From contig OZ345370.1 in assembly GCA_977006965.1 (NCBI GenBank), positions 434,001 through 498,000 on the forward strand: 64,000 nt of DNA, read 5' to 3'. The stretch is from Phymatolithon calcareum (Eukaryota; Rhodophyta; Florideophyceae; Hapalidiales). The notes under the pieces were generated by a model that was not told where the DNA came from, did no database searches, and saw only the letters and a list, made by a program, of their open reading frames with translations. How positions within the stretch are numbered: the stretch's first letter is position 1; every line of letters starts with the position of its first letter. Both the position numbers and the translations under genes were made by a program. Positions 22,775 through 32,600 of this stretch are shown piece by piece.

Positions 22775-23503
22775 CTACCCAAACTTGCTAAAATGCTTCG
22801 ACGGCGACTTTGACAGTCCGTTCCACTTCGTATACACAAAGAACCCGAGCGCTATAATTTCAACCAGCATGATGACAAAATACAATGGACGCCCACCCTT
22901 CTTGCCAGAATTTGCATGCAGCAGCTCAAGATGTCTCGTCGTCTCCTCAATCTGATGGTTACTATTGTGATGATCTTCATGCAACTCATTCGTCTTCACA
23001 TGCAAATCTGCAAGCATTCGATTGATCTCATCCACCTCCTGATCGAACGAAACAAGTCCATCCTTCATGGAGCGGATCGAAGCGTCAATCTCACGCACGC
23101 TCACCATCAATTTCTGCATATCCTGTCGGTACGCCGCAACATCATCCAGTAAACGAGAAGCGCTCTCAACCATACGCTTCGACTCCTCGGAATGCGATGC
23201 TGCAGCCGGCATCTTCGTGCCGAGTTCGTGCGCAATCGCCTGCTTCAAACCTGCAAACTTGTGCTCGAGAATATGTAGTGATTGTCCGAGGTCTAGCACA
23301 TCCTTGTGATCGCGGGCGCGCTCGGCATTTCGCATGGCATCCTTCACACCGTCTACCAGCGAATCCATTTCGTGCCGAACCTCGCCGGTACCAACGTCCT
23401 TGTATCGGTCGAAATTTGAGTCCACGTCGGCACGCGCACATCCCAACACGCACAGAACTACTGCACACGCGCAGAGAAGCGCGGCACTTGCCCGTCTACC
23501 CAT
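22775..23503 (-). CDS. Secretory-pathway type I membrane protein with lumenal coiled coil
   Basis: The open frame extends upstream, but the ATG at 23501-23503 begins a clear signal peptide: MGRR followed by ASAALLCACAVVLCVLG and a likely cleavage after ARA (about residue 25). The protein is 242 aa. Residues about 45-200 are heptad-rich helix (for example MKDGLVSFDQEVDEINRMLA), with no cysteines in the lumenal part. A single membrane helix, PLYFVIMLVEIIALGFFVY, lies at about 204-222 and is followed by a 17-residue Ser/Lys-rich tail ending KHFSKFG. The layout (signal peptide, coiled coil, C-terminal anchor) resembles the stalk of ER-Golgi cargo receptors such as ERGIC-53/VIP36, but there is no lectin domain and the tail lacks a canonical KKXX motif. 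The exact role is unknown. Confidence 0.8.
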   Translation of the reverse strand: MGRRASAALLCACAVVLCVLGCARADVDSNFDRYKDVGTGEVRHEMDSLVDGVKDAMRNAERARDHKDVLDLGQSLHILEHKFAGLKQAIAHELGTKMPAAASHSEESKRMVESASRLLDDVAAYRQDMQKLMVSVREIDASIRSMKDGLVSFDQEVDEINRMLADLHVKTNELHEDHHNSNHQIEETTRHLELLHANSGKKGGRPLYFVIMLVEIIALGFFVYTKWNGLSKSPSKHFSKFG

Positions 23504-25224
23504 TGTCCGCGAGGTTTTGCAGCACGATTCGCGGCGCCGCGCCGGTGTTAAAAGACCGCTTGTGAGACGCCCCCAATGGGTCGTTGTCGCCGCGAGGGCT
23601 GCTGCGCAGTTGTCGAAACGTTGAGAATTATGCCAATAAGAATGACAGCACTTTGGGAATGTGGACGCAGAAAAAATGGATGGACAATTGGACCCCAAGC
23701 CTAACCAGAGGGCTCGACTGATAACTTTGTCCTGATGAGTAGAGTTCGAGATAGGCAAGATGCAACTCGGCGTCCAAAAGGAGCGTCCGGCGATTCAATC
23801 AAATAAAATTCCCACATGAAACACGTGTCCACATTTTCTTCGATTTGTTTTATTTATCGTCACTATGATACTGGTACAGTAGCATATTGGCATTCTACCG
23901 GGCATTGACTGATCAAAACAGACCGGAAAAGCGTCAGAGCATGAAGTGGTCGCTTGGAAGTACTATAGAGCTTGCAAAAATGACCGGGCAATGCAGTAAA
24001 GATGCACCGGAAGACATCAAAAAGAAAGTATAGTTGCCCAGAGACAAATCTTCCCCCGAATGTGACTTTACGAAATGCTGCTCCGAAAGATGAACTTTGA
24101 TTCTGCTCAATCCTGTCGAAGCCCCGAGAGAAAAGGACATTTGAAAGTGTAATCAGCAGTCAGTATATTACGCATGGATCTGCATGGGATGTTTCCACCT
24201 CGGGTTCCCCCCGGGAGCAGAGGTGAGTTTTGGTAGAACGGGCGTGCGCTGGAGCCAGGTATTAGAAAAGCGCTATTGCACTTGATGGACACACCAAGAA
24301 TTGTCTTTCTCTTCCTAGACAAAGCTTCCAAAATACAGTATCTTCAAAACCGTTCAATAGGTGCAGAGGATCTCGGTGGAAGCGATATGTAATTACCGAG
24401 TGTGTGTACAAACCGGATTTCCATGCATGGCGCTCACGCGGAGAGAGCAACAGTGCTTCAACACGGTGTTGTCGAGTCTAGTGTGCAATGGGCAAGGGTG
24501 GTTCTAGGTTGTTCGAGCACCGCGGGATTCTGTGCAATATTGGCCAAAAACTTGCAGTCGGCCTCACATGTAAGGGTCGTCGCAACAAGTTCGCATGGGA
24601 GGGCGCTAGTCCATAGCCACCGTTTCAAACACATTTGTGGTTCTCCTTTCTTCTGATGCGCGCACATTGATTTGTCGTATCGCTGGAAACGATATTGGTG
24701 CCTGCATTTGAGTTTCGAGATTGTGCCTCCGAAACTCTGTGAACACGAACGAATAGCGATGTCAGATGCGTAGCACTTTTTTGTTCTTCTAACCCTTTTC
24801 ATTAAAAGCAACATTTATTGAATTACTCTCTAAACCTTCAAGGAGGCACCATGTTCGCTTTGGCGACGTTCACTCATAAATTTGTTTTAGGTCGTACAAG
24901 TAACTCTATTGTTGTTACGACCTATTCTATCCATTGCTCCTCTGTCTATTCAAAATTTCTCCGCTAGAAGATTGCAACCATAGTAATCTGAGTTTTCGAC
25001 AGATGTGGCCAATTATGTGCAGAGGCTAAATTTTCTGCGAACAGAAGCACAGGAATGCTCGCCACTGGTTATGTGAATGCATGCTCTAATGGAAAGACGG
25101 CTCTCGTCCGTTGTTAGCTTTCTCCATGGCGACCCTTCTTGTGAGTTTCATAATCCGTGTTACGTGAAAAAGTCTATTCGCAGACAGGATTATGAAGCAG
25201 GAAAGTTGTAACCTTCTCATGTAC
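23504..25224. other. Intergenic DNA without recognisable genes
   Basis: Small frames occur on both strands (longest on the minus strand around 24458-24814) but they lack motifs. In the few codons after the zinc-finger stop (25224 downwards on the minus strand) the same frame continues with V-H-E-K, discussed under that gene. Confidence 0.4.
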
Positions 25225-26331
25225 CTAACGGATATGTCTTTGGCAATCGTATTTCCGACCGAACATCTTTTCACACCCTTTGACAGTACATTGAAATGAT
25301 TTTACCGCATGAGGGATAGAGGAGACAGGTTCTCCAGCTCGTTTGCGCACAGATAACATGTTTTCGCAGTTTTTGTCAGCACTTTTCATCTCTGCAGAAT
25401 TCCCGGGAAGCGAAACGTTGTTTAAAAACAATTGGGGGCCATGATGCATGAATCGAACGTGAGCGGCAACTTGAGTCGGTGCAGAAAATCGAAGATTGCA
25501 TCCCGGCTCTGGACAAAGAATGTTTGAGGTAACTCTGTGCTTCTTGAGCTTATGCTTTTTCAGATCTCCTTTTCGAACGTATTTAGCCCCGCAATTGGGT
25601 ATGTCACACTCATAAGATCGTACCCTGTTGTCTAAGATGTGAACATGACCGGTGCCCTTGTCACAACCTGCTACAGTGCAACGAAAAGGGCGGTTGGCAG
25701 ACTTGCTCATTTTTCCAGTTACACCAGGCACCCCAACTTTCCCAGCTCTTCCTTCTTTCTTGGCTTGTTTAACAGCTGTTGACAGATTTTGCACTTTCTT
25801 TTTCTGCATGATGGCTGCCCAAATTGAATGAAATCCGGTACCGGAATCTGCACGGCGTCGTTTCGGAAAAGTTGTCTGCTCGCTATGCACTGGGACCGGT
25901 TCAGATTTCACTCGCTTCCCAGTCGGTTTCGGCGGTAGCGAATGCTTCAGGATTGTCTTCCTTACGTCAGCTTTCTCTGTGTGATCAAGAGACGATGGCA
26001 CGTTGCATTGGTCTCGGGGGACGTTTCGCGAAGTACGCGATATGCTTGAATGTCGGCTTTGCATATCAATGAGCGCAAGTTGATCGGCACTGAAAAGCTT
26101 CCGACTAAAACGTAACACAGGAATTGCACTCTTCTTCGTTGGTCGGTGAAGCTCAACTTCCCAGCGCTCCGGTGCTTGAAAGCCACCCCGGTTTCTAGTT
26201 TCACCACCATCTGTTGCAGAAAGGTCATCAGAGGTCTCACCCCGCGAGGTTGTCGAGGAAAGAAATGGAGATGGTAAGTCCAGAGCAGGAGGATTGAAGG
26301 AGAAAAGATGTGCTTTGGGAAATGGATTCAT
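25225..26331 (-). CDS. C2H2 zinc-finger protein, last finger cut by a stop codon
   Basis: An ATG start gives 368 aa. Residues 1-210 are low complexity with basic patches, including FPKRRRADS (156-163), a likely nuclear localisation signal. A degenerate finger begins near C218. Two good C2H2 fingers follow at C242-H265 and C273-H296, of the TFIIIA-like C-x4-C-x12-H-x3-5-H type. A third starts at C348 (FQCTVKGCEKMFGRKYDCQRH) but the frame ends with TAG three codons after the start of its histidine pair: H366-I-R-stop-V-H. The codons after the stop would supply the second histidine. This is either a nonsense mutation, a natural end, or stop-codon readthrough. It is probably a nuclear DNA-binding protein. 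The neighbouring gene upstream (27147-28670) is a related zinc-finger protein in the same orientation. Confidence 0.78.
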   Translation of the reverse strand: MNPFPKAHLFSFNPPALDLPSPFLSSTTSRGETSDDLSATDGGETRNRGGFQAPERWEVELHRPTKKSAIPVLRFSRKLFSADQLALIDMQSRHSSISRTSRNVPRDQCNVPSSLDHTEKADVRKTILKHSLPPKPTGKRVKSEPVPVHSEQTTFPKRRRADSGTGFHSIWAAIMQKKKVQNLSTAVKQAKKEGRAGKVGVPGVTGKMSKSANRPFRCTVAGCDKGTGHVHILDNRVRSYECDIPNCGAKYVRKGDLKKHKLKKHRVTSNILCPEPGCNLRFSAPTQVAAHVRFMHHGPQLFLNNVSLPGNSAEMKSADKNCENMLSVRKRAGEPVSSIPHAVKSFQCTVKGCEKMFGRKYDCQRHIR

Positions 26332-27146
26332 CTTATGTGAAGAGAACGGAGAACGTCACTTGCTTTGCTCCAACCGTTTCGGAGGGAGGGTAAAGTAAAT
26401 CCTGAGGGAAGCGCAGTAGTAAGGCGAGAGGATATTAGGTGGCGCAGGCTACCCTTCAAGGCGACATGCCAAGCAAAAAAGTGCCGCAAATTATACCTTC
26501 GTATTGCAACCCATACCTTCCAATCATTGGACAACATCCGAGACAGACACACAAACATTATCTTGGTGTACAGCCCTCTACTGTGATGGCGTGCAAACCG
26601 TACAGTAGCGAGGGAAGCCTACTGCGACGGTCTGGACTTCCTTCGCAAGACTGCAAAAGAACAGCCTTTAGAGCGTGAAATGGTTAGAGACGTAGATCCG
26701 CAATGTAGACCGGGGGCAGCGAGTAGAGCCTCGGTGGTCATAGCATCACCGGCGCACAAGTAAGTTGAAGAACTGAAGCTAACGGGGCAGTGAAAATCCA
26801 AAAAACGCACCGAAACACATGCAGATGAACACAAAAAGAAGGAAGATTGAAGAGAGTACCGTTAGCTTCTGTGTTTGTATTTCGTGTGAAACAAGTAGAA
26901 TGTGCTGTTCGGAGTCCTTTCAGCTGGCCAATTCAGGCGAAAGTACTGCTTGTGAAAGGGCTTGTACTATGAATGACGAAAATTCCAGTACATGCACCTT
27001 CAAAGAGCGGATCGGAAAGATAGCGTCCAAGATTTTGAGATACATTATTGCAAGCATTCGATACGATCGGTCAAAAGGAAAATACTTTAGAAGTCTATTG
27101 TAGACTGAAGGGTTAGGAGGTGCATTCTAGCAGAGTACCAAACGGG
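26332..27146. other. Intergenic DNA between two zinc-finger genes
   Basis: The 5' flank of one zinc-finger gene and the 3' flank of the other. No further gene or repeat was recognised. Confidence 0.4.
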
Positions 27147-28670
27147 TTACGCATTTCCTGAGCTTACTCCATGTATAAGCTCCTTATGTCGAACATACGT
27201 GTGGAAACTCTTAAGAAGCTTTGCACAGCCGGGAACATCACACTGAATATACACAGTACATTCGTGCACGTTCTCCTTGTGTTTGGCCAAATTTCTAGCA
27301 CATTTCAACGTCGCCCTACATCCTTCAACATCACACTCTAGCCTCGCAGAAGTTGTGTGTACAGTTTCTTTGTGGCGAGCCAAATATTTAGAATTCTTGA
27401 TCCATGTATTGCACCCTCGCACATCACATTGAACACGAGCTGCATTTCCATGGACATCCATTTTGTGCCGAGACAGGTATCGAACGTTCTTCAGAGTTAT
27501 TCCACAGCCAAGCACATCACACAGAATACGCGTCGCTTTTTCGTGCAAACTTTTCTTGTGCCGTATGTAGTTTCGCACATCCTTCAGACTTGTTTCGCAT
27601 CCAGGCACATCGCATAAGATTCGGGTAGTGGTCTCATGCACTGTTTTCTTGTGCTTTTCTAAGTTTACCCTCTTGATAACGCTTCGGCATCCAGGCACAT
27701 CGCACTGGATTCGTGTCGTTTCTATGTGCACTTTCTTCTTGTGCGCAAGCAAGTAAACTGCATTTTTCAACTTTCTACCACATCCTGGGACATCGCAATG
27801 AACCGGGGTCCTCTTTTGATGGCCTTTTCGCACATGCTTCTTTAGATTGGAACGGCGTACAAACTGCTTGCCGCATCCATCCGCCTTGCAGGCATACGCG
27901 TCTCTCTCTCGATGCGTACATCGAAAATGTTGAGCAAATGCCTGCTTCGAGGGAAATCGTCTTTCGCATCCTGGGTCTTTACATGGATATTTTCCAGTTG
28001 TCCTTTGAGCTGTTAATTGGTATAGCGATATTTCGTTGTCCTCCAGGTATCTTGCTTCACATGCAAGGAAAACCTTCGTAGACTCTTGCAACGCTTGATG
28101 ATGCATTTTGTCCGTAACAGTTTTAGATTGCAAATTTTGGTCTACTGATGGGGACAAATTCTTGGCTTCGCTTAGGCTTCCAACTATTACTGGAGTTCCT
28201 TCTGGATGCTCGTCCCAAAACCTGCGACTGTTCACATGTGAGCTGCGCACCTCACCGTTGTCTTCACCTATATCAGCATGTTCAGTATGCTCTTGTTTAA
28301 GTAGATTTGGAGACGTCCAATTAATTGCTTTGCCAGATTGACATGCGTCCTGAAGGACGACAGCATCATGTACAAATTGCATGTCACATGGATTTGGAGG
28401 AATTGGTGAATTCTGCTGCAAAGAGCTACTTTCGCCACGGTAGTTATGACTTGACTTGTTCGCTGTCTTTCGACGAAAGCCTAGTATCGGGCGAGTAGTT
28501 TCATCAGGAGGAAGAGTGCCTTGGTTACATATATCTGTGTCCCGCAGAGTCCAGATCGACTGGGAGTTGTCGCGTCCCATTGGTGAACGCCGAAGCTGAA
28601 AACTGGCCGATGCTAGCAGCGAAGGTGAAATTGTCGAGAGAAATGGAGGCGATGATAAGAGTGGTTGCAT
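27147..28670 (-). CDS. Nine-finger C2H2 zinc-finger protein
   Basis: An ATG at 28668-28670 gives 507 aa. The first 225 residues are Ser/Gln/Asn-rich and probably disordered. From C230 to H500 there are nine C2H2 fingers, nearly contiguous, at about 28-30 residue spacing. The first two are classical (YPCKDPGCERRF..., YACKADGCGKQF...). The other seven share a C-D-V-x-G-C core followed by L-K-x-x-x-x-L-x-x-H-K-x-x-x-H and look recently amplified from one unit. Inter-finger linkers (ETTTRI, EKATRI, GNAARV) replace the TGEKP linker common in animals. The architecture is that of a TFIIIA-like nucleic-acid-binding protein. The short start PPFLSTISPS resembles SPFLSSTTSR in the adjacent zinc-finger gene, suggesting the pair arose by tandem duplication. 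Confidence 0.88.
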   Translation of the reverse strand: MQPLLSSPPFLSTISPSLLASASFQLRRSPMGRDNSQSIWTLRDTDICNQGTLPPDETTRPILGFRRKTANKSSHNYRGESSSLQQNSPIPPNPCDMQFVHDAVVLQDACQSGKAINWTSPNLLKQEHTEHADIGEDNGEVRSSHVNSRRFWDEHPEGTPVIVGSLSEAKNLSPSVDQNLQSKTVTDKMHHQALQESTKVFLACEARYLEDNEISLYQLTAQRTTGKYPCKDPGCERRFPSKQAFAQHFRCTHRERDAYACKADGCGKQFVRRSNLKKHVRKGHQKRTPVHCDVPGCGRKLKNAVYLLAHKKKVHIETTRIQCDVPGCRSVIKRVNLEKHKKTVHETTTRILCDVPGCETSLKDVRNYIRHKKSLHEKATRILCDVLGCGITLKNVRYLSRHKMDVHGNAARVQCDVRGCNTWIKNSKYLARHKETVHTTSARLECDVEGCRATLKCARNLAKHKENVHECTVYIQCDVPGCAKLLKSFHTYVRHKELIHGVSSGNA

Positions 28671-28904
28671 CTTGAGTCACAGCGTCTGGCTGACCCAGCA
28701 GAAGTTTCTAGGGGCTTCTCACAGGGTCTAGATAGACGAGGAGATCCTGCAAGTCCCAGGGTTTTCGAACATGGTGATTGCAATCTACGAAAGCATTGTG
28801 ACCCTTGATATCCAATTATCGTGGCTCATACCGTTTCGAACTTGCGCTTGGAGTGCTGTGCCCGAAAAATCCAGGGCGATCCGCTTGATAAATTTGTACA
28901 TTTG

Positions 28905-29262
28905 AAGGTACAATTCAAGACCTCAAACGGATTTTGACCGATGGAAAACTATTCTCAGGTCTACGTCTCCGTCTTTTTAGCTACTCTGATATTTCAACTC
29001 TACTATACTGCTGTGAACCTTGGAAGCTGACAGAACCGTTGCGGAAGAAACTCAAGCTAACGGGTGCTAAGATGTTATCGAGAATAACAGAGTGACGAAT
29101 AGCCGACAAAGCCAGGACACCCACCATCGACGTGGTAATGCAGGCCAGAAACCTGCGACGGAACTGGCTTGAACACATTCTTCGAATGGGCGAGCGCCGC
29201 CTGGTCAGTCAAGTGCTGCTACAATGTGTCAGACCAACGCCAGAAGACTTTGAATGGTTGAA
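28905..29262 (+). mobile_element. LINE fragment (RT C-terminal region)
   Basis: Contains QDLKRILTDGKLFSGLRLRL, a CCEPWKLTEPLRKKLKLTG block and RNLRRNWLEHILRM, matching the other LINE copies. An in-frame TGA (near 29092) breaks it. It stops abruptly after CVRPTPEDFEW and lacks the usual 3' tail. Confidence 0.7.
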
Positions 29263-29439
29263 CAGACATCTCGTATCACTTGACGTGAATTCGAAGCTAG
29301 TCACCTTTAGTTTTGACCTTATTTTAAGGGCAATACGTCCCTCCTGGGGAAGAATATCGGATGGGCGAAGGGCTTTTCTGTTTCAACTATGTGGGCGTCT
29401 ACTCGGTGTGAGGAACGACAGCGAAATTGTGGAGTAGTC

Positions 29440-29533
29440 AGAGTACTTTAGCTTTGAGAATATCGCAAGAGCTGCCCCGTTGCTCCAAGGTGAGGCTTTG
29501 GGAGCTCTCAAAACAAAATCATAAAATATCCCC
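29440..29533 (+). repeat. RepA tail, copy 4
   Basis: Encodes the conserved C-terminus LENIARAAPLLQGEALGALK and then stops, followed by AAAATCATAAAATATCCCC. Immediately afterwards a LINE 3' end begins. Confidence 0.6.
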
Positions 29534-29680
29534 AACGCCAGAATCAATCTTTGGTGACGTACCTGGACTAGACGTGAAAGCCGCAGTCAAACTCGCTAAA
29601 AATAGGATAGAATTGAAGAAACTTAGACCGTCGAATCGCTGCTAGCCCCACTAGGGGAAAAGGCAAAATGAATGAAAGAA
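29534..29680 (+). mobile_element. Very short LINE 3' end
   Basis: Starts at CAACGCCAGAATCAATCTTTGG and covers only the last codons (IFGDVPGLDVKAAVKLAKNR...), stop and 3' UTR, ending in AAAATGAATGAAAG. It abuts the RepA tail and is an extreme 5' truncation. Confidence 0.65.
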
Positions 29681-29742
29681 TTGAAGGTACAACAAATGAT
29701 ACTACCTTCATTGCCTGACAAGGACTCCTTGCTGTATCATAT

Positions 29743-30070
29743 TGTAGGACCCCTGATGTCCCCAATGGGGCAATTAGTAATAGAAATGGACTAATAAATC
29801 AGTATAAAACGCCTTGTTCCCGACAAGCCCGGGAATAAACGGCAAGTTGGTACCAAGAATTCTTTTCCCGCGTTCACCGCAACTTCCGTCGTCAGCACAT
29901 CCTTATTCGCCCAAGGCTGTGGTTGATAGTCAGTAACGTCTCGCACGGGCTCATCGCCCAAGGCGTTGGCTGACCCGTTCAAGTTTCCGCAACACCTCGC
30001 ACGGGTTCACCAACCCAAGGTTTGCGAAACACCTCGTCCCTAAACGGCGAATTAATTTTTCTGTATGACA
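29743..30070. repeat. Possible solo LTR
   Basis: Begins TGTAGGACCCC and ends near ...GTATGACA (TG...CA). Inside are GTATAAAAC (TATA-like), GGGAATAAACGG (polyadenylation-like) and two imperfect copies of a TCGCACGGG[CT]TCA unit with CCAAGG. No matching target-site duplication was found and no partner LTR is in the window, so this is tentative. Confidence 0.35.
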
Positions 30071-30080
30071 GTGAGTTTTT

Positions 30081-30127
30081 TTCAAATTGCCTCTTTGTCT
30101 GACTACCAGACAAAGAGACAATTTGAA
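30081..30127. repeat. Hairpin, 21-bp arms
   Basis: Arms 30081-30101 and 30107-30127 are reverse complements with one mismatch around a 5-nt loop. The flanks give no target duplication. The rest of the stretch up to 30690 holds no convincing gene; a short frame at 30065-30319 crosses this hairpin and has no motif. Confidence 0.75.
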
Positions 30128-30690
30128 CGAGAATATATTATTGATCCTACTATTTTAGCCACAATGAGAGATGGTGTGGACCACGTTTTGGAGTCTCGTT
30201 TCAGCAATAGGCCATTGCCATCTCGCTTCGACGAGCTTGCCGTTCACAGTTTGCGTGCTCTCTTGCCCGAAGACGGAAGACTAAATGCTGACACAGTAGC
30301 TTTTACATTTGCGTCCTAGAAGCTAGGGTAACCATGTGCTCCAATATTTGGCCGTTAAAATCTAACTTGCAAGAACATGAGCCAATAAAAACTCTGACCG
30401 ACTTTCAAAAGATGTTCGGCAAATATATCCAGACCTCGGATGAGTTAATTCAGACTTGCAAAAGTAACTTGAGAAAAATAGAAGAATAGTTTCATTTAAT
30501 CCAAGCGGCAAAACAACACACATTTCGATAATTAATCTGCACCGCAATAGTTCTCGTGCACACTGGATCATTTCCATAAGAGTTATGCCTAGAGAAATGC
30601 GAACGCTCCCCTCTCCCCCAATCTCACGCGCAGCGAACATAATCTGAACCTTTGAAGACACCAAGAAATTCGCAACAGCTACACGCTACC

Positions 30691-31281
30691 ATGGGCTGCT
30701 GCTTTTCCAGTCATCCTTGGGCTGAAGCTGACTGGGCATCTCAGCCAGAGGACGCAAACTTTGACACACAACTCCGCACATCCAGCGATGCTAACGCCAT
30801 ACATGTCCTGCCAATGTCTGCAATCGAAGCTGAATACGTTGATGAACAAGATACTGCAACTGCACGGCCACATTCTAGCCAATCCAATACTCAGTCTCCA
30901 TCCCAAGGACATGGTGTTAAACGCAGCACCGACGATGAAGAGTCCCCAATCAAATCATACAATTCCTCGGAGTTTGTCGCAGAAATGCAGTCGGTCGAAC
31001 CATCTGGGGGTAGGCCGCATACGGCGGCCGCTCCAAGTGATCGCACAGTACGTGTTTTGGGTCAGCCAGTTCTCGAATTTGCAGCTTCAGACGAAGAAGT
31101 AGCCCCTGAACTCAGGCGATGTGACACCCCGTTCCCACATCGAGGTCTCATCTCCCAAGGCAGTGCCGTGTTCACTGAGGCCAGCGACGATGAAGTTTCC
31201 CCAGTGAAGACGTACCAATCAACTGAATTCTTACAGGAAATGGAGGTGCTCCCACAAAACCCAGAAACGCGAGAGAACTGA
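30691..31281 (+). CDS. Dually acylated (MGCC) protein with a two-copy SP-K-Y-S-EF motif
   Basis: The ATG at 30691 sits in a good context (ACCATGGGC) and gives 196 aa; the upstream part of the frame starts at a TTG and is ignored. The N-terminus MGCCFSSH fits N-myristoylation at Gly2 (Ser at position 6) with palmitoylatable Cys3 and Cys4, as in many plasma-membrane signalling proteins. The rest is acidic, Ser/Thr-rich and probably disordered. Two segments, at about 80-102 and 165-187, repeat the pattern D-D-E-x-S-P-[IV]-K-[ST]-Y-x-S-[ST]-E-F-x-x-E-M, consistent with a duplicated short linear motif and potential proline-directed phosphosites. No enzymatic domain. Probably a membrane-tethered adaptor; partner unknown. 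Confidence 0.78.
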   Translation: MGCCFSSHPWAEADWASQPEDANFDTQLRTSSDANAIHVLPMSAIEAEYVDEQDTATARPHSSQSNTQSPSQGHGVKRSTDDEESPIKSYNSSEFVAEMQSVEPSGGRPHTAAAPSDRTVRVLGQPVLEFAASDEEVAPELRRCDTPFPHRGLISQGSAVFTEASDDEVSPVKTYQSTEFLQEMEVLPQNPETREN

Positions 31282-32100
31282 ACGAACCTGATGAGACTCA
31301 AGGAGGGCAATATTTATGCACAATTTTCTTGCCTTCTATAGATCCAGTAGTATGCTTAGTAAGATAGGAGTCGCGTTTTATATTTTAAGAAAAACTGTCC
31401 TAACACTATGAGATGCACAGTTTTTAAAAATCACATCTTCACAATCCCTTATGATACAAGCTGGAGAATTGGTGCGAAGTCCATGAGAGCTGTCCTAAGG
31501 TACGCAGCAAGTGAGGAAGGCTTGCCCATATATCCGTAATTCTGCGAAGCTTTCAAAAATAAACTTTACCGAAAAAACTATGAGGTTGCAGCGAGGAGCC
31601 TTGAGACATTGAAACTCGGACGCGAAAGCCGAAGAGGAACAAAATACTTTTAATGACGAAAATGGAGACGAAGTACACGGGAAGTTGCACTGATGTCGGC
31701 GAGTACTGGCGTTGAGGGCTTCAAAAATAAAAACTTACATTTTCTCCCCAACTCTACACGGCGTAGCATCGTATACGTGCTTGATTCCGCGAGTATCTGT
31801 GCTCCCGTGAGCTTGTGTAGTGCGCTCCGTAGGCGGAGTGGCCTTCTTTCCGGTTCATGCCAACGTCTACTTTACCTCGTTGAGCTTGCCAGGCCCTACA
31901 CGGCGCAGCCGCGCGCTCGCGGTTGATTTCTACGAGCGCTTGTGTTCCCGTAAGTATATGGAGTGTGCTTCGAGGATGGTCCACATGCTTACTCTGTATG
32001 GTCTCTTCTGGGGGTTTTATATGTCTAGCATTTCTTTCATCCTCTGTCTAGTGTCTCCGGTGTTTTTTTTGCTCTCCTCTCTTGGTCTCTTCTCATAAAT
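31282..32100. other. Repeat tails and a diverged 145-bp tandem duplication
   Basis: At 31500-31560 and 31680-31745 are tails of dispersed ORF fragments, the second ending GGGCTTCAAAAATAAAAAC. From about 31752 to 31960 a unit starting CTACACGGCG and containing GTGCTCCCGTGAG / GTGTTCCCGTAAG occurs twice with much divergence. No gene supported. Confidence 0.45.
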
Positions 32101-32600
32101 ATGGCGTCGGGTTCTTGTGAGCCAGGCGCTATATCCCAATTGCAAAATAGGACATCGATAGCTTTGGCAACTTCTCTTCATCTTTAGGGGACCATAGAAG
32201 CTTCTTCAGTATGCGGGTGAGTATTCCGACTGCACATACATCTTGACTTTCCATTGTTGCCTTTCTTCGGAAACATTATTTTTCTTGTCCGCCGGTTTTC
32301 CTGCTGCTCCCAGTTTCGCTGGAAGTCTGATCTACGTTGGCTGCGATCGATTTTCAGATACTGTCCAGCGCTAAGGGCTCTACCTCTGCCCCTGCGTCTC
32401 CTGACTCGTTCTCAATCTTGGGAAGTCTTCCTTTTAGCTACGAGTGCAGGTAATGGCAGCGGAACTCCCATGGCCCTTTTTGGCATTGCTTCATTATCTT
32501 TCTCCAGTGCCGTGCTGTCCATGGATCTGCAATCGTTTTCCTTGGTAACCAACAGTAAATTTACAGGAAGAAACGATGGTGGAACAAGATGACGAAAAAG
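32101..32600 (-). pseudogene. Decayed ORF, possibly retroelement gag-like
   Basis: On the minus strand from about 32523 the DNA reads MDSTALEKDNEAMPKRAMG..., is broken by a TGA after KRKTSQD, then continues with a very basic part (ERVRRRRGRGRALSAGQYL...). A later frame has EVAKAIDVLFCNW. The last block resembles NEVARAIDVILCN encoded on the plus strand at 18270-18320, inside the MULE. It is evidently a repeated, now broken protein; the gag assignment is only a guess. Confidence 0.35.

Noticed and set aside
32254-32592. 112-aa plus-strand frame
   Set aside because: Antisense to a more coding-like but broken minus-strand sequence.
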